Shown here one piece after another: positions 20,101-27,268 of a stretch of DNA of 64,000 nucleotides (positions within the stretch are counted from its first letter, which is position 1; the number at the start of each line of letters is the position of its first letter). Made by a program: the position numbers and the translations under genes. Below the pieces are notes generated by a model. That model was not told the DNA's origin, searched no databases, and was given only the letters and a program-made list of their open reading frames with translations. Origin of the DNA: Lacibacter sp. H375. GTDB lineage: Bacteria > Bacteroidota > Bacteroidia > Chitinophagales > Chitinophagaceae. The DNA lies in the NCBI RefSeq assembly GCF_037892425.1, contig NZ_JBBKTT010000001.1:1922001-1986000 (forward strand), in the 5' to 3' direction.

Positions 20101-20901
20101 ACACCTCCTGTTCTCGGAGCGCAAAATAATAGCCTTTCTGATCAGGGTGCTATCTACTATCTAGGACTTACCATTCCCAAAGCAGGAAATTATGCATTAG
20201 TGATACAATGCGAAAACGGGGCATCGATCTTCAGGAATAACAATATCACTTCTATGCCTTACCCATACACCATACCCGGCTTACTTTCTATAACAGGCAA
20301 TTCTGCTATCCAGGCAGGATCGCCCGATTATTTTCAGGGTTTTTATTATTTCCTGTACGACCTAACTGTTAAACCGTTAGGATGTGGTATGCCACGCCGG
20401 GCAATAACGCCGACTACCATAAACAAACCAGTAATTTCAGTTTCAGGAAATATACTTACAAGTACAGCTTCACAGAATTATCAATGGTTTAAAGATGGAG
20501 TGGGCATCCCCTCTGCCAACAGTCAATCATATTCAGCCACCAGCTCTGGTAGCTATACCGTTCAAACGCTTGAAAGTAACTGTATCCTGGTTTCTACTGC
20601 TGTAAACTTTGTAACCACAGCAATAAATAATGTCGATCCATCAACAATCGGATTGCTGGTTACACCTAACCCAACAATCACAGGAAAGTTTACTATACAA
20701 CTTGTAACAAAAACAAAAGATGACCTTACAATTTCGTTATTAAACACAGTTGGTCAACAGGTGTTTTATTCAAATACTCCTCAATTCATTGGCAGATTAA
20801 CTAAACAGATCGACCCTGGCAAGTTGCCTGCCGGTATATATTATCTGCAGATCAGGCACGATAAAAAATATTACACAAAGAGAATTATGATTACGCAATA
20901 G
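17128..20901 (+). CDS. Subtilisin-like S8 serine protease with GEVED and T9SS C-terminal domain
   Basis: 1257 residues. Signal peptide MQKYIFRSILSFCFLLIFQHLFAQ, then an S8 peptidase at about 105-440 with Asp127 (AVWDGG), His154 (SDHATHVSG), oxyanion Asn264 (SAGNN) and Ser378 (LSGTSMASP). A beta-sandwich pre-region is followed by a GEVED domain (about 585-735; FIDANNDGDFADAGELL and GETQDYRVLI), a CARDB-like adhesive module (about 740-850), a long unassigned region, an Ig-like stretch (about 1100-1170) and a type-A T9SS sorting domain (about 1180-1257: VTPNPT ... LPAGIYYLQI ... KRIMITQ). It should cross the outer membrane through T9SS and be cell-attached or released, acting on outside proteins. 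Confidence 0.95.
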   Translation: MQKYIFRSILSFCFLLIFQHLFAQVTTNSVLLRKAAVVQQEKEKILAKQLAELAKKRGWETVLQWKNGGIALLTGVDGFGNPIYTATDNNTLAAATIGTNALWNGGILGLNLSGSSNNVKDKMAVWDGGRVRSTHVELTGRILQKDGAAVNSDHATHVSGTLIASGVNPYAKGMSFGLQRLLAYDFNSHLSEMLNESPNLLISNHSYGTIAGWNFNATQNRWEFYGRYDATEDYKFGYYSSDAQLFDSIAYNAPYYLIVKSAGNNRSENGPAVGATYWRFDINGSMTNAGARPGDISSNDGFDIISTYGTSKNILTVGAVNPIASGYTRPTDVVISSFSSWGPTDDGRIKPDVVADGVGLLSSVATTDNAYSSLSGTSMASPNTSGSLLLLQEYYSQLNGGNFMRAATLKGLVIHTADEAGFSPGPDYQFGWGLVNIKKAAQVIALNNSKHLILEQNLTTSTTTYSLPVVASGNGQLSATISWTDPKSEIVEPVATALNNQTIKLVNDLDIVIKKGSTVYRPWILDPGFPAGAASKGNNIRDNVEKVEVTDVVPGETYTIEVTFKGTLARGAQAFSLLVSGIGGTAYCSSASTNTAGARIDSVSFSNIQNKNVAGCTSYSNFTNFVGNVQSGQTIPFFARLNSCDASSTDKVLKIFIDANNDGDFADAGELLATSSVINGNGDYTGNIGIPAGIGVGNYCILRVVMVETNDASSVTSCNSYTKGETQDYRVLITTPSTDVGINRLVSPQPGDCSSNAKYVTVNIRNYGNSPQSNIPLTVTIKQGATTVATLSATFSVSIPAFAEKSYTFQTPFEALPGITYTITANAALAGDQDASNNENITQFNVSAGPSTLSATAVICENNVLLNAAPTNYDLYTWYTSANATTPVATGYTANISTIASTYYLGINEEVKIGPATKQVFADGGYNVFNGNLVRITAEQATTLQTVRLYIGHPGRITFHLRELASYNETTGAYSYFPVSSVSLDVTATALTPPVLGAQNNSLSDQGAIYYLGLTIPKAGNYALVIQCENGASIFRNNNITSMPYPYTIPGLLSITGNSAIQAGSPDYFQGFYYFLYDLTVKPLGCGMPRRAITPTTINKPVISVSGNILTSTASQNYQWFKDGVGIPSANSQSYSATSSGSYTVQTLESNCILVSTAVNFVTTAINNVDPSTIGLLVTPNPTITGKFTIQLVTKTKDDLTISLLNTVGQQVFYSNTPQFIGRLTKQIDPGKLPAGIYYLQIRHDKKYYTKRIMITQ

Positions 20902-20934
20902 TTTCATCTTTTCTTATTCTGAAAAAGGGACAAA

Positions 20935-20970
20935 ACAAAGGGCGCAGAAAATGCGCCCTTTGTTTTTTTA
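20935..20970. terminator. Bidirectional terminator between convergent genes
   Basis: Perfect 12-pair stem, 20935-20946 (ACAAAGGGCGCA) with 20952-20963, loop GAAAA, T run on the plus side; the A-rich left flank gives T on the minus strand. It can serve both the subtilase gene and the dipeptidase gene. Confidence 0.88.
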
Positions 20971-20981
20971 TGTTCAACAAC

Positions 20982-22346
20982 TTACGCTTCCGCAAAATGC
21001 TTATGGAAATACGGAATGGTTTCAATGCCTTTATAGAAATTAAAGATGTCGTACTTCTCGTTCGGGCTGTGTAGGTTGTCGCTGTCTAAACCAAAACCCA
21101 TGAATACGATCTTAATGCCGAGCTCTTTTTCGAACAACGCACAAATAGGGATACTACCGCCACCACGAACAGGAATAGCATCTTTACCAAACGTATCCTT
21201 AATAGCTGCAGCAGCTGCTTTATAAGCTTTGCTGTCAACAGGTGTCATATAAGGTTCGCCACCATGATGTTCAAATGCATTAATGGTAACACCAGGAGGT
21301 GCAATGCTTTTAAAATAGTTCAATAATTTTTCTGTGATCTTTTCACTTGATTGATTAGGAACCAAACGTGCAGAAATTTTAGCGAATGCTTTTGAAGGTA
21401 ATACCGTTTTTGCACCCTCGCCTGTGTAACCACCCCAAATGCCATTCAACTCCAATGTTGGACGGATACCTGTACGTTCATTTGTTGTAAATCCTTTTTC
21501 GCCCCAGAGTTTGTCAACTCCAAGATCAGCACTGTATTCTTTTTCGTCGTAAGGAGCAGCAGCCATCAGTTTGCGTTCTTCAGGCGTAGCTTCCACCACA
21601 TCATCATAAAAACCAGGAATGGTGATATGATTGTTTTCATCATGACAGCTTGCGATCATCTTTGCCAACATGGTGATTGGGTTTGCAACAGCACCACCAT
21701 ACACACCACTGTGCAAATCACGGTTAGGGCCTGTTACTTCCACTTCAATATAACTCAGACCACGCACGCCAATGTCAATGCTTGGGTTTTCCATGCTGAT
21801 CATGGCAGTATCGCTGATGAGCACCACATCCGCCTTTAGTAGTTCTTTATTTGCTTTTACAAAGGTGCCCAGGTTTGGACTGCCTACTTCTTCTTCACCT
21901 TCAATACAGAATTTGATATTCGTTGTGAGTGAATTTGTTTTCACCATTGTTTCCAATGCTTTTACATGCATGTAAAACTGTCCTTTATCATCGCAGGCAC
22001 CACGGGCAAATATTTTTCCGTCCTTAATGGTTGGGTCAAACGGATCGCTGTGCCAGAGGTTGAGCGGATCAACGGGCTGCACATCGTAATGTCCATACAC
22101 CAACACGGTTGGCTTTGATGGATCGATCATTTTTTCACCATACACGATCGGGTGACCTGCGGTGGGATAAATTGTAACGGTATCGGCACCTGCTTCAAGC
22201 AAGCGTTGTTTCACTGCTTCTGCACAAGCAACCATATCGGCTTTGTTTTCGCTTTTGGCGCTGATGGAGGGGATGCGTAATAGTTCAAGCAATTCATTCA
22301 GGAAACGGTCTTTGTTCTGTTCCTGGTAATCTTTCCAAGCCTGCAT
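20982..22346 (-). CDS. M20 family dipeptidase (CNDP-like)
   Basis: 454 residues, no signal peptide, so cytoplasmic. Two-metal M20 marks: VYGHYDVQP (His86), RGACDDKG (Asp119 bridging), and EGEEEVGS (Glu151-153, base and ligand). The lid domain follows (LHSGVYGGAVANPITML), and a further metal histidine is expected in DNLHSPNEK near the end. These enzymes split dipeptides, so it could finish peptides released by the DPP-IV and the subtilase. Starts at ATG 22346; separate transcription unit. Confidence 0.93.
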   Translation of the reverse strand: MQAWKDYQEQNKDRFLNELLELLRIPSISAKSENKADMVACAEAVKQRLLEAGADTVTIYPTAGHPIVYGEKMIDPSKPTVLVYGHYDVQPVDPLNLWHSDPFDPTIKDGKIFARGACDDKGQFYMHVKALETMVKTNSLTTNIKFCIEGEEEVGSPNLGTFVKANKELLKADVVLISDTAMISMENPSIDIGVRGLSYIEVEVTGPNRDLHSGVYGGAVANPITMLAKMIASCHDENNHITIPGFYDDVVEATPEERKLMAAAPYDEKEYSADLGVDKLWGEKGFTTNERTGIRPTLELNGIWGGYTGEGAKTVLPSKAFAKISARLVPNQSSEKITEKLLNYFKSIAPPGVTINAFEHHGGEPYMTPVDSKAYKAAAAAIKDTFGKDAIPVRGGGSIPICALFEKELGIKIVFMGFGLDSDNLHSPNEKYDIFNFYKGIETIPYFHKHFAEA

Positions 22347-22415
22347 ATAGTAGTTATTTTAGATTTGAAATTCAGAATCTGAAAAGGGAGTACGAAAGTA
22401 GGATATAAACCGTTA

Positions 22416-22446
22416 CTGTCATCCCGAGGAACGAGTGATCTGACAG
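22416..22446. repeat. Candidate dispersed repeat (GTCATCCCGAGGAACGAG type)
   Basis: 31 bases bounded by CTGTCA and TGACAG, with CCCGAGGAACGAG inside. I recall similar intergenic words in many Bacteroidota genomes; only one copy is in this window, so repetition is not shown here. Confidence 0.4.
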
Positions 22447-22564
22447 GCTTTATTCCAATTCTCAAAAGATTTATCCTTCGTCGAAAAGACAAGCTAGTTT
22501 TCGGGTGAGGTAGTTTTTACCTGCGGGGTTAATGAAATGTGAAGACAAAAAAATGTTTATAAAT

Positions 22565-22680
22565 TTTGCAACATTGTATTTGTTCCGTCGTTAATATTGC
22601 ACCCATAACGGCCTCTGCAGATGCTACTTCCCGCTTGCTATTGTGAAGATGTTTTCTGCAGGGGCCGTGACTATTTAGTC
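22565..22680 (+). ncRNA. Candidate small structured RNA with its own promoter
   Basis: A TTTG at 22565-22568 and TAATATTG at 22592-22599 (one base off TAnnTTTG) are 23 bases apart. About 8 bases on, a continuous 14-pair stem begins: 22608-22621 with 22655-22668 (ACGGCCTCTGCAGA, one G-U). The 33-base loop has an inner CTTC/GAAG helix (22627-22630 with 22645-22648). A second small hairpin (GACTA/TAGTC, 22669-22680) follows. There is no T run on either strand, so it is not a normal terminator of the nuclease gene. The family is not recognised. Confidence 0.35.
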
Positions 22681-22688
22681 AACTCCCA

Positions 22689-23642
22689 CTATAATTTTAT
22701 CGTTACAGCTATCGGGCAATGATCACTTGCACCTTGTTTATCGGTTACATCGGTAAAGCGTGGACCTGTATATTTTGTTGCTTTGGTGATGAGCCCTTTT
22801 CGGATAATTTCAGGTACTGCTGTTGGGTTCGTTATTGCTAGTTGTTTCGACAAAAAAATATAATCGATCTGGTTGTATCGCTCATCAATTGGGATTGAAG
22901 TTGTGTCCCAGTAATGTGTCCATTGCTCAGCAGGATCGGTAATTCGTGTTTGCACAACATTCTCCATCCATTTGCTGTTGAGCAATTTTTTCAAACTTGT
23001 TTTATCATCAGGATAGTCGTTAAGATCACCAACAACTATCCAGTTTTCTTTTTCAGGATTGTTCTTGTATTTCTTTTTGATGATGTCTAACACAGTTTGC
23101 GATTGCAATTCTCTTCGTGCTGCTGTCTTTGCCCGTTTTTGTGCTGGTGTAAGATTACCTTTATCGAACATCGATTTAAAATGATTTACAAAAATGGTCA
23201 ATGGTTTTCCTGCAATTAAAAATTCAACTTCAAGACAGTCTCTGGAAAAGACAGCTGAGCTTCCATTTTTGAGGTATTGATGTGTTTTAATACAGTCGAA
23301 CGGAAGTTTACTGATGATAGCTACGTCAATGAGACGGGGATCATTTGCATCGATCAATATCCTGTATTTGTAACCTGATGAAGAAAGGTATTCAGACACA
23401 AAGTTTTTTAATGTATCGAGATTCTCTACTTCCTGCAGACACACAATATCGGCTTTGGTTGCTTTAATGGCATCAGCAGTAAGTTTACGTTCAGTTTCAT
23501 TTACGGTTGTAAGCACAGTTTTGTCTATGATAAAACCGTCTTTAAGGCGTTCTTCAACCTGTTCTTTAGTTAGATTTTTATTGAAGCGGTAACGACGAAA
23601 AAGGTTTTCGCAGTTAAATGTGGCGATGGTAACTGTAGACAT
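22689..23642 (-). CDS. Endonuclease/exonuclease/phosphatase (EEP) family protein
   Basis: 317 residues from the ATG at 23642 (MSTVTIATFNCENLF); a TTG 36 bases upstream is in frame but gives a poorer N-terminus. EEP marks: ATFNCENLF (metal Asn), CLQEVEN (metal Glu), NHFKSM, WIVVGDLNDYPDDKTS (catalytic Asp/Asn) and a final ASDHCPIAVTI with the Asp-His pair. Members cut DNA, RNA or phosphoesters of lipids or inositols; no signal peptide is seen, and substrate is open. It has no close neighbour on its strand upstream apart from the SOD gene 102 bases away. Confidence 0.9.
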   Translation of the reverse strand: MSTVTIATFNCENLFRRYRFNKNLTKEQVEERLKDGFIIDKTVLTTVNETERKLTADAIKATKADIVCLQEVENLDTLKNFVSEYLSSSGYKYRILIDANDPRLIDVAIISKLPFDCIKTHQYLKNGSSAVFSRDCLEVEFLIAGKPLTIFVNHFKSMFDKGNLTPAQKRAKTAARRELQSQTVLDIIKKKYKNNPEKENWIVVGDLNDYPDDKTSLKKLLNSKWMENVVQTRITDPAEQWTHYWDTTSIPIDERYNQIDYIFLSKQLAITNPTAVPEIIRKGLITKATKYTGPRFTDVTDKQGASDHCPIAVTIKL

Positions 23643-23743
23643 TGTAAAGGTATTTTGTACATCAAGATAATGTTTCAAAATACCAGTTGCAATACCGCAA
23701 AGCGGGAACGGATAACAATTGACTTAAAAAATAAGGCAGATGA

Positions 23744-24493
23744 TTACAAAGCTTCAAAGCGTTGTTGTACAAAATCCCAATTCACTACTTTCCACCAGGC
23801 AGCAATATAATCAGGGCGTTTGTTTTGATATTTCAGATAATATGCATGTTCCCATACATCCAAACCAAGTAATGGTGTTCCTTTAATATCACTCACATTC
23901 ATCAGTGGATTATCCTGGTTGGGAGTTGAGCCAATTTTCAATTGTTTATTTCCATCAACATACAGCCAGGCCCATCCACTACCGAAACGGTTTTTACCTG
24001 CATCCGTAAACTGAGTTTGTAATGCTTCGAAACTTCCGAATGATTGTTGAATTGAAGTAAGTAGTTTTCCGGTTGGTTGTCCACCAGCATTTGGTTTCAT
24101 GCAACGCCAGAATAATTCATGATTGTAATGCCCGCCACCGTTATTGCGAACTTTTGCCGAGTAAGCAGATATGTTGCTGAAGATATTTTCAACTGGTTTT
24201 GATTGATCGATGTTTTCTGCCTTTGCAGCATCACGCAGGTTTGTGGCATAGGCTGCTGCATGTTTGCTGTAATGGATCTCCATTGTCATGGTATCGATCA
24301 CAGGTTCAAGATCTTTATAAGCATACGGAAGAGGTGTTTGCTCAAACCCAACAAACGCTGTACCACCGGTTAACACTTTTGCTGACGTACATCCAGCCAA
24401 CAAATCAACACCTGCAATACTGGCGGCTGCAACAACCATTGTTGTTTTAGCTGATTGATCAAGAAAACTGCGGCGTGAGATATGCTTTGACAT
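23744..24493 (-). CDS. Tat-exported lipoprotein superoxide dismutase (Fe/Mn family)
   Basis: 249 residues. The enzyme turns superoxide into oxygen and hydrogen peroxide. Metal ligands are His74 (MEIHYSKH), His125 (GGGHYNHELFW), Asp212 and His216 (DVWEHAYYLKY), all present. Unusually, about 48 residues precede the usual start: a twin-arginine motif (SRRSFLDQ, Arg7-Arg8), a hydrophobic stretch and a lipobox LLAGC (Cys35). That predicts folded export through Tat and lipid anchoring, so it would act in the periplasm. Metal choice cannot be fixed by eye; the GGGH-NH and GGQPTG context leans to Mn or cambialistic. A palindrome lies just upstream (24519-24537). Confidence 0.94.
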   Translation of the reverse strand: MSKHISRRSFLDQSAKTTMVVAAASIAGVDLLAGCTSAKVLTGGTAFVGFEQTPLPYAYKDLEPVIDTMTMEIHYSKHAAAYATNLRDAAKAENIDQSKPVENIFSNISAYSAKVRNNGGGHYNHELFWRCMKPNAGGQPTGKLLTSIQQSFGSFEALQTQFTDAGKNRFGSGWAWLYVDGNKQLKIGSTPNQDNPLMNVSDIKGTPLLGLDVWEHAYYLKYQNKRPDYIAAWWKVVNWDFVQQRFEAL

Positions 24494-24518
24494 AATTGTA
24501 AATTTTGAACATTTAAGT

Positions 24519-24537
24519 TACAACCAAAATGGTTGTA
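24519..24537. promoter_or_regulatory. Palindrome upstream of the superoxide dismutase gene
   Basis: TACAACCA and TGGTTGTA (24519-24526, 24530-24537) flank AAA. It lies 26 bases before the SOD start and 5 bases after the stop of the permease gene. It lacks a T run, so an operator is as likely as a terminator. Confidence 0.4.
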
Positions 24538-24541
24538 CTGT

Positions 24542-25969
24542 TTATTGATTTCTTTTCAAAAAACGTGCTAAGCCAATTCTACGCATTGTTCGGTAATAAA
24601 ACTCAGCATTGAAGAGATTTGAATCTTTCATCGCTTTCCACGTAAGAAATATACCAATAGGGATGAGTACAACTGTCGACATCCACATACCTGCACCAGC
24701 TTTCATGGTATCTTCCCTTACCATTTTTTCACCGGTGGTATTTACAATATGAAAGACGATGAAGAAGAATACAGATATCACCAATGGCAAACCCAGTCCA
24801 CCTTTGCGGATGATGGAACCAAGTGGGGCACCGATCAGGAACAATACAACACAGGCAAAAGATAATGTAAACTTGCGATGCTGTTCAATCCTGTGCAGAC
24901 GAAGTTGTTTTTGCTGGTCAACATATTCATACGATAAAAAGTCGATAGAACTTTTAGCGCCGGATATTTTTGTTACTGCGTTGGTATAAACGTTTCGTTT
25001 TATCGAATCAGGAATCAGCTCACTGAAGTTCTTCACTTTTTTAGCAACAGCTTTATTATTTTTCCAAACACTATCAGGCACCGACTGCATAGGAAACATT
25101 GGTCTGATATCTCTTCTAGATTTTTGCCCAAGCTTTTTAATTACTCCTTCGAGTGAATCAGCAACGGTAGTGAGTTGTTTAAGACTAAGCATTTTGTAAT
25201 AGGTCTTAAAGGTAGAGTCTGCTGTTTTCGTGAGTTTAAACGAACTGAGATCGAACACTTTTTTATATTCTTTAAAACCTAAACGATAATATTCTGTTTC
25301 AGTAGTACCAGCACTTCCTTTCTCTTGGTAGCGCCATCCGTTTTGTAAGTTGAAGGATAAGAAACGTTGATCACTTGAAATAGTCATTGTTCCTTTCTCT
25401 GCGAGAATGATATTATCCTGCAATGAATAGTTATGTTCGTAAATAACAACATTGTGAATGATGGAATCATTTTCTTTGCGTCCAACTTTAATGGTATAGC
25501 CATCCAGTTTTTTATAGAATACGCCTTCTTTAATATCGAAAGCTGGCTTTGCTACTCGTATATCATACAACAGTGTACGCATTTTTAATTCAGCAACCGG
25601 TATTACATAGTTGGCAAATGCAAAAGCAACAACACCGAGTAACATTGAAACAATCAGTACGGGGCGCATAAACCGAATAAGCGGTATACCTGCACTTTTG
25701 ATAGCCACCAATTCAAATGATTCACCAAGATTACCAAAAGTCATGATGGATGAAAGCAAGATGCCTAATGGCAAAGCAAGAGGCACCAGCGTTGTACTTA
25801 CATAGCCAATAAACTGGATGAGGGTGAACGTGTCGATTCCTTTCCCTACAAAATCATCAATGTATAACCAGAAGAATTGAACCACCAGGATAAACACAGC
25901 AATAAAGAAGGTTGCCAGGAACGGCCCGATAAATGCTTTTATAATAAGTTTGTCTAACTTTTTAAACAC
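24542..25969 (-). CDS. LptF/LptG (YjgP/YjgQ) family permease
   Basis: 475 residues, starting at GTG 25969. Three N-terminal helices (about 12-35, 55-80, 98-125), a periplasmic beta-jellyroll part (about 130-360) and three C-terminal helices (about 370-460) match the membrane half of the LptB2FG exporter that pulls lipopolysaccharide from the inner membrane. The segment GNLGESFELVAIKSAGIP is the coupling helix that contacts LptB. Many Bacteroidota carry two such genes at separate places; LptF and LptG cannot be told apart here. It is divergent from the gene at 25984, with only 14 bases between starts. Confidence 0.93.
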   Translation of the reverse strand: MFKKLDKLIIKAFIGPFLATFFIAVFILVVQFFWLYIDDFVGKGIDTFTLIQFIGYVSTTLVPLALPLGILLSSIMTFGNLGESFELVAIKSAGIPLIRFMRPVLIVSMLLGVVAFAFANYVIPVAELKMRTLLYDIRVAKPAFDIKEGVFYKKLDGYTIKVGRKENDSIIHNVVIYEHNYSLQDNIILAEKGTMTISSDQRFLSFNLQNGWRYQEKGSAGTTETEYYRLGFKEYKKVFDLSSFKLTKTADSTFKTYYKMLSLKQLTTVADSLEGVIKKLGQKSRRDIRPMFPMQSVPDSVWKNNKAVAKKVKNFSELIPDSIKRNVYTNAVTKISGAKSSIDFLSYEYVDQQKQLRLHRIEQHRKFTLSFACVVLFLIGAPLGSIIRKGGLGLPLVISVFFFIVFHIVNTTGEKMVREDTMKAGAGMWMSTVVLIPIGIFLTWKAMKDSNLFNAEFYYRTMRRIGLARFLKRNQ

Positions 25970-25983
25970 AGATCTTCTTTTTT

Positions 25984-26580
25984 ATGCAGGAATCATCAAA
26001 GGTAAGTCTTTCAGCTTTTGAGCAGCAATTGGTAACTGATGCAAATTGGATTTTAACAAAGAACAGGATAATTGAGAAAGTATACCTGCTGTTTGGTAAC
26101 CTCAGTGAACGATATAAACTGGAACCGTTACTTCAACAATTACCATCTGAAACATTAATCACCTCGCCCAAAATTGCAAAAGGAGAGAATTATGAAGGCC
26201 TGCCTTATGTTATGCTCGATTATCCACGTTGTTTTGGAAAAGAAGATACGTTTGCGATAAGAACATTTTTCTGGTGGGGAAATTTTTTCAGCATCACCTT
26301 GCAACTAAAAGGGAAATATCTTGAGAAGTATGCTGAAGTTATTCAACAAAACATCAATAAAAATTTTATTGAAAACCTATGGATGAATACTTGTGATGAA
26401 GAATGGATTCATCACTTTCGAAATGATAATATGATACGCACAACAGAACAGCAGCAAAGCATCAGTGATAAAAAAATACTGAAACTTGCAGTTCAATGTA
26501 AACTTGAAGAATGGGACAAAGCCGAAGCGAAATTATCCGCTTCCTTTCAACAACTGTTAGAGTTAGTGCAACAACATTAA
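25984..26580 (+). CDS. Conserved hypothetical soluble protein
   Basis: 198 residues without signal peptide or membrane helix. Start ATG 25984 (MQESSKVSLSAFEQQLVTDANWILTKNRII). It is mixed helical, with a Trp/Phe-rich centre (YVMLDYPRCFGKEDTFAIRTFFWWGNFFSITLQL) that suggests a hydrophobic pocket. I do not recognise the family. Divergent from the LptF/LptG gene and convergent with the SRPBCC gene, with which it shares the stop tetranucleotide TTAA. Confidence 0.75.
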   Translation: MQESSKVSLSAFEQQLVTDANWILTKNRIIEKVYLLFGNLSERYKLEPLLQQLPSETLITSPKIAKGENYEGLPYVMLDYPRCFGKEDTFAIRTFFWWGNFFSITLQLKGKYLEKYAEVIQQNINKNFIENLWMNTCDEEWIHHFRNDNMIRTTEQQQSISDKKILKLAVQCKLEEWDKAEAKLSASFQQLLELVQQH

Positions 26581-26957
26581 CTGCCTATACGGTGAAAAAG
26601 ATCTTTCACCTGGTATTCCCACAAGCGACTCTGATCTTTGATTTCTTTTTTATCAGCAAAATCTTTTACAATCAATATTGTTTGATTGGAAATTTCAGTG
26701 CGTTCAATTCTGAATTCAAAGTATTCTTCTTTCGGAGAATGTGTCCAGCGGTAACGTACAAACTTATCTAACTCACTTTCCAATAATTCAGCTTTTTCAT
26801 CTGAACCATTCCAGTTAAACGAAAAGATACCATCCCGTTCATCAACTTTATCAGCAAACCATTCCTGGAGACCTGACGGCGTTGCTAAAAATTCGTATAA
26901 AATACCTGGCGAGCACCGTACTGGAAACTCCAGTGTGTATAAAACTTTCTTACTCAT
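26577..26957 (-). CDS. START/SRPBCC-like (AHSA1-type) domain protein
   Basis: 126 residues filling one helix-grip fold: YTLEFPVRCSPGILYEFLATPSGLQEWFADKV, then FRIERTEISNQTILIVKDFAD and a long C-terminal helix. This is a small single-domain family in Bacteroidota, with a hydrophobic cavity for an unknown ligand. No catalytic residues are known. It is alone on its strand. Confidence 0.85.
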   Translation of the reverse strand: MSKKVLYTLEFPVRCSPGILYEFLATPSGLQEWFADKVDERDGIFSFNWNGSDEKAELLESELDKFVRYRWTHSPKEEYFEFRIERTEISNQTILIVKDFADKKEIKDQSRLWEYQVKDLFHRIGS

Positions 26958-27268
26958 TTGTTCTTTCGCAGAGCGATTTGATGCAATAATAAAAAAATAA
27001 TGCAGTAATCAAAATTTTTACTTCTTTATTATTGTTTAATTATTATTTCAATAAAGTTAAACAAAACCGACAAATTTCGCTGAAAAGCAAGCCTGACGGG
27101 GCTTTTTTTTGGCTGATTTGGTAAATAAGGTTAAATTAGGATGAAGTTTTAAGACCTAATACTCAGGTAATGTAAAGGTTTTTATTTGTGATTTATTACA
27201 TTATCAGGGTTTGAGTGTCCTGAACTATGAAACAACATCAGATTAACCTAAAACCAAAGCTTATGAGC
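26958..27268. other. AT-rich upstream region of rpoD with a terminator-like hairpin
   Basis: About 310 bases, very AT-rich, between the SRPBCC gene start and rpoD. It contains a plus-strand hairpin with a T8 run (27089-27110, described separately) and the words TTTTTATTTG at about 27177 and GGTTTGAGTG at about 27209 that could be part of promoters. No gene is seen. Confidence 0.5.
27089..27110 (+). terminator. Terminator-like hairpin upstream of rpoD
   Basis: AAGCC (27089-27093) pairs with GGCTT (27100-27104), loop TGACGG, then T through 27110. The stem is short. Since no plus-strand gene precedes it, it could be an attenuator or end an unseen small transcript. Confidence 0.4.

Larger units (their letters stand above)
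22347..22688. other. Intergenic region with a repeat-like element and a candidate RNA
   Basis: 342-base gap between the dipeptidase start and the nuclease stop. It holds a 31-base element at 22416-22446 and a promoter-plus-hairpin at 22565-22680, described separately. A small AGGTA/TTACCT hairpin is at about 22508-22523. No open reading frame here looks real. Confidence 0.5.

Noticed and set aside
22608-22668. SRP (4.5S) or 6S RNA
   Set aside because: The conserved SRP tetraloop region and the 6S central bubble with long closing helix are not visible; only a simple hairpin is supported.
27227-27268. Upstream extension of rpoD
   Set aside because: The conserved family start is at 27269; the extra residues are basic and unlike relatives.
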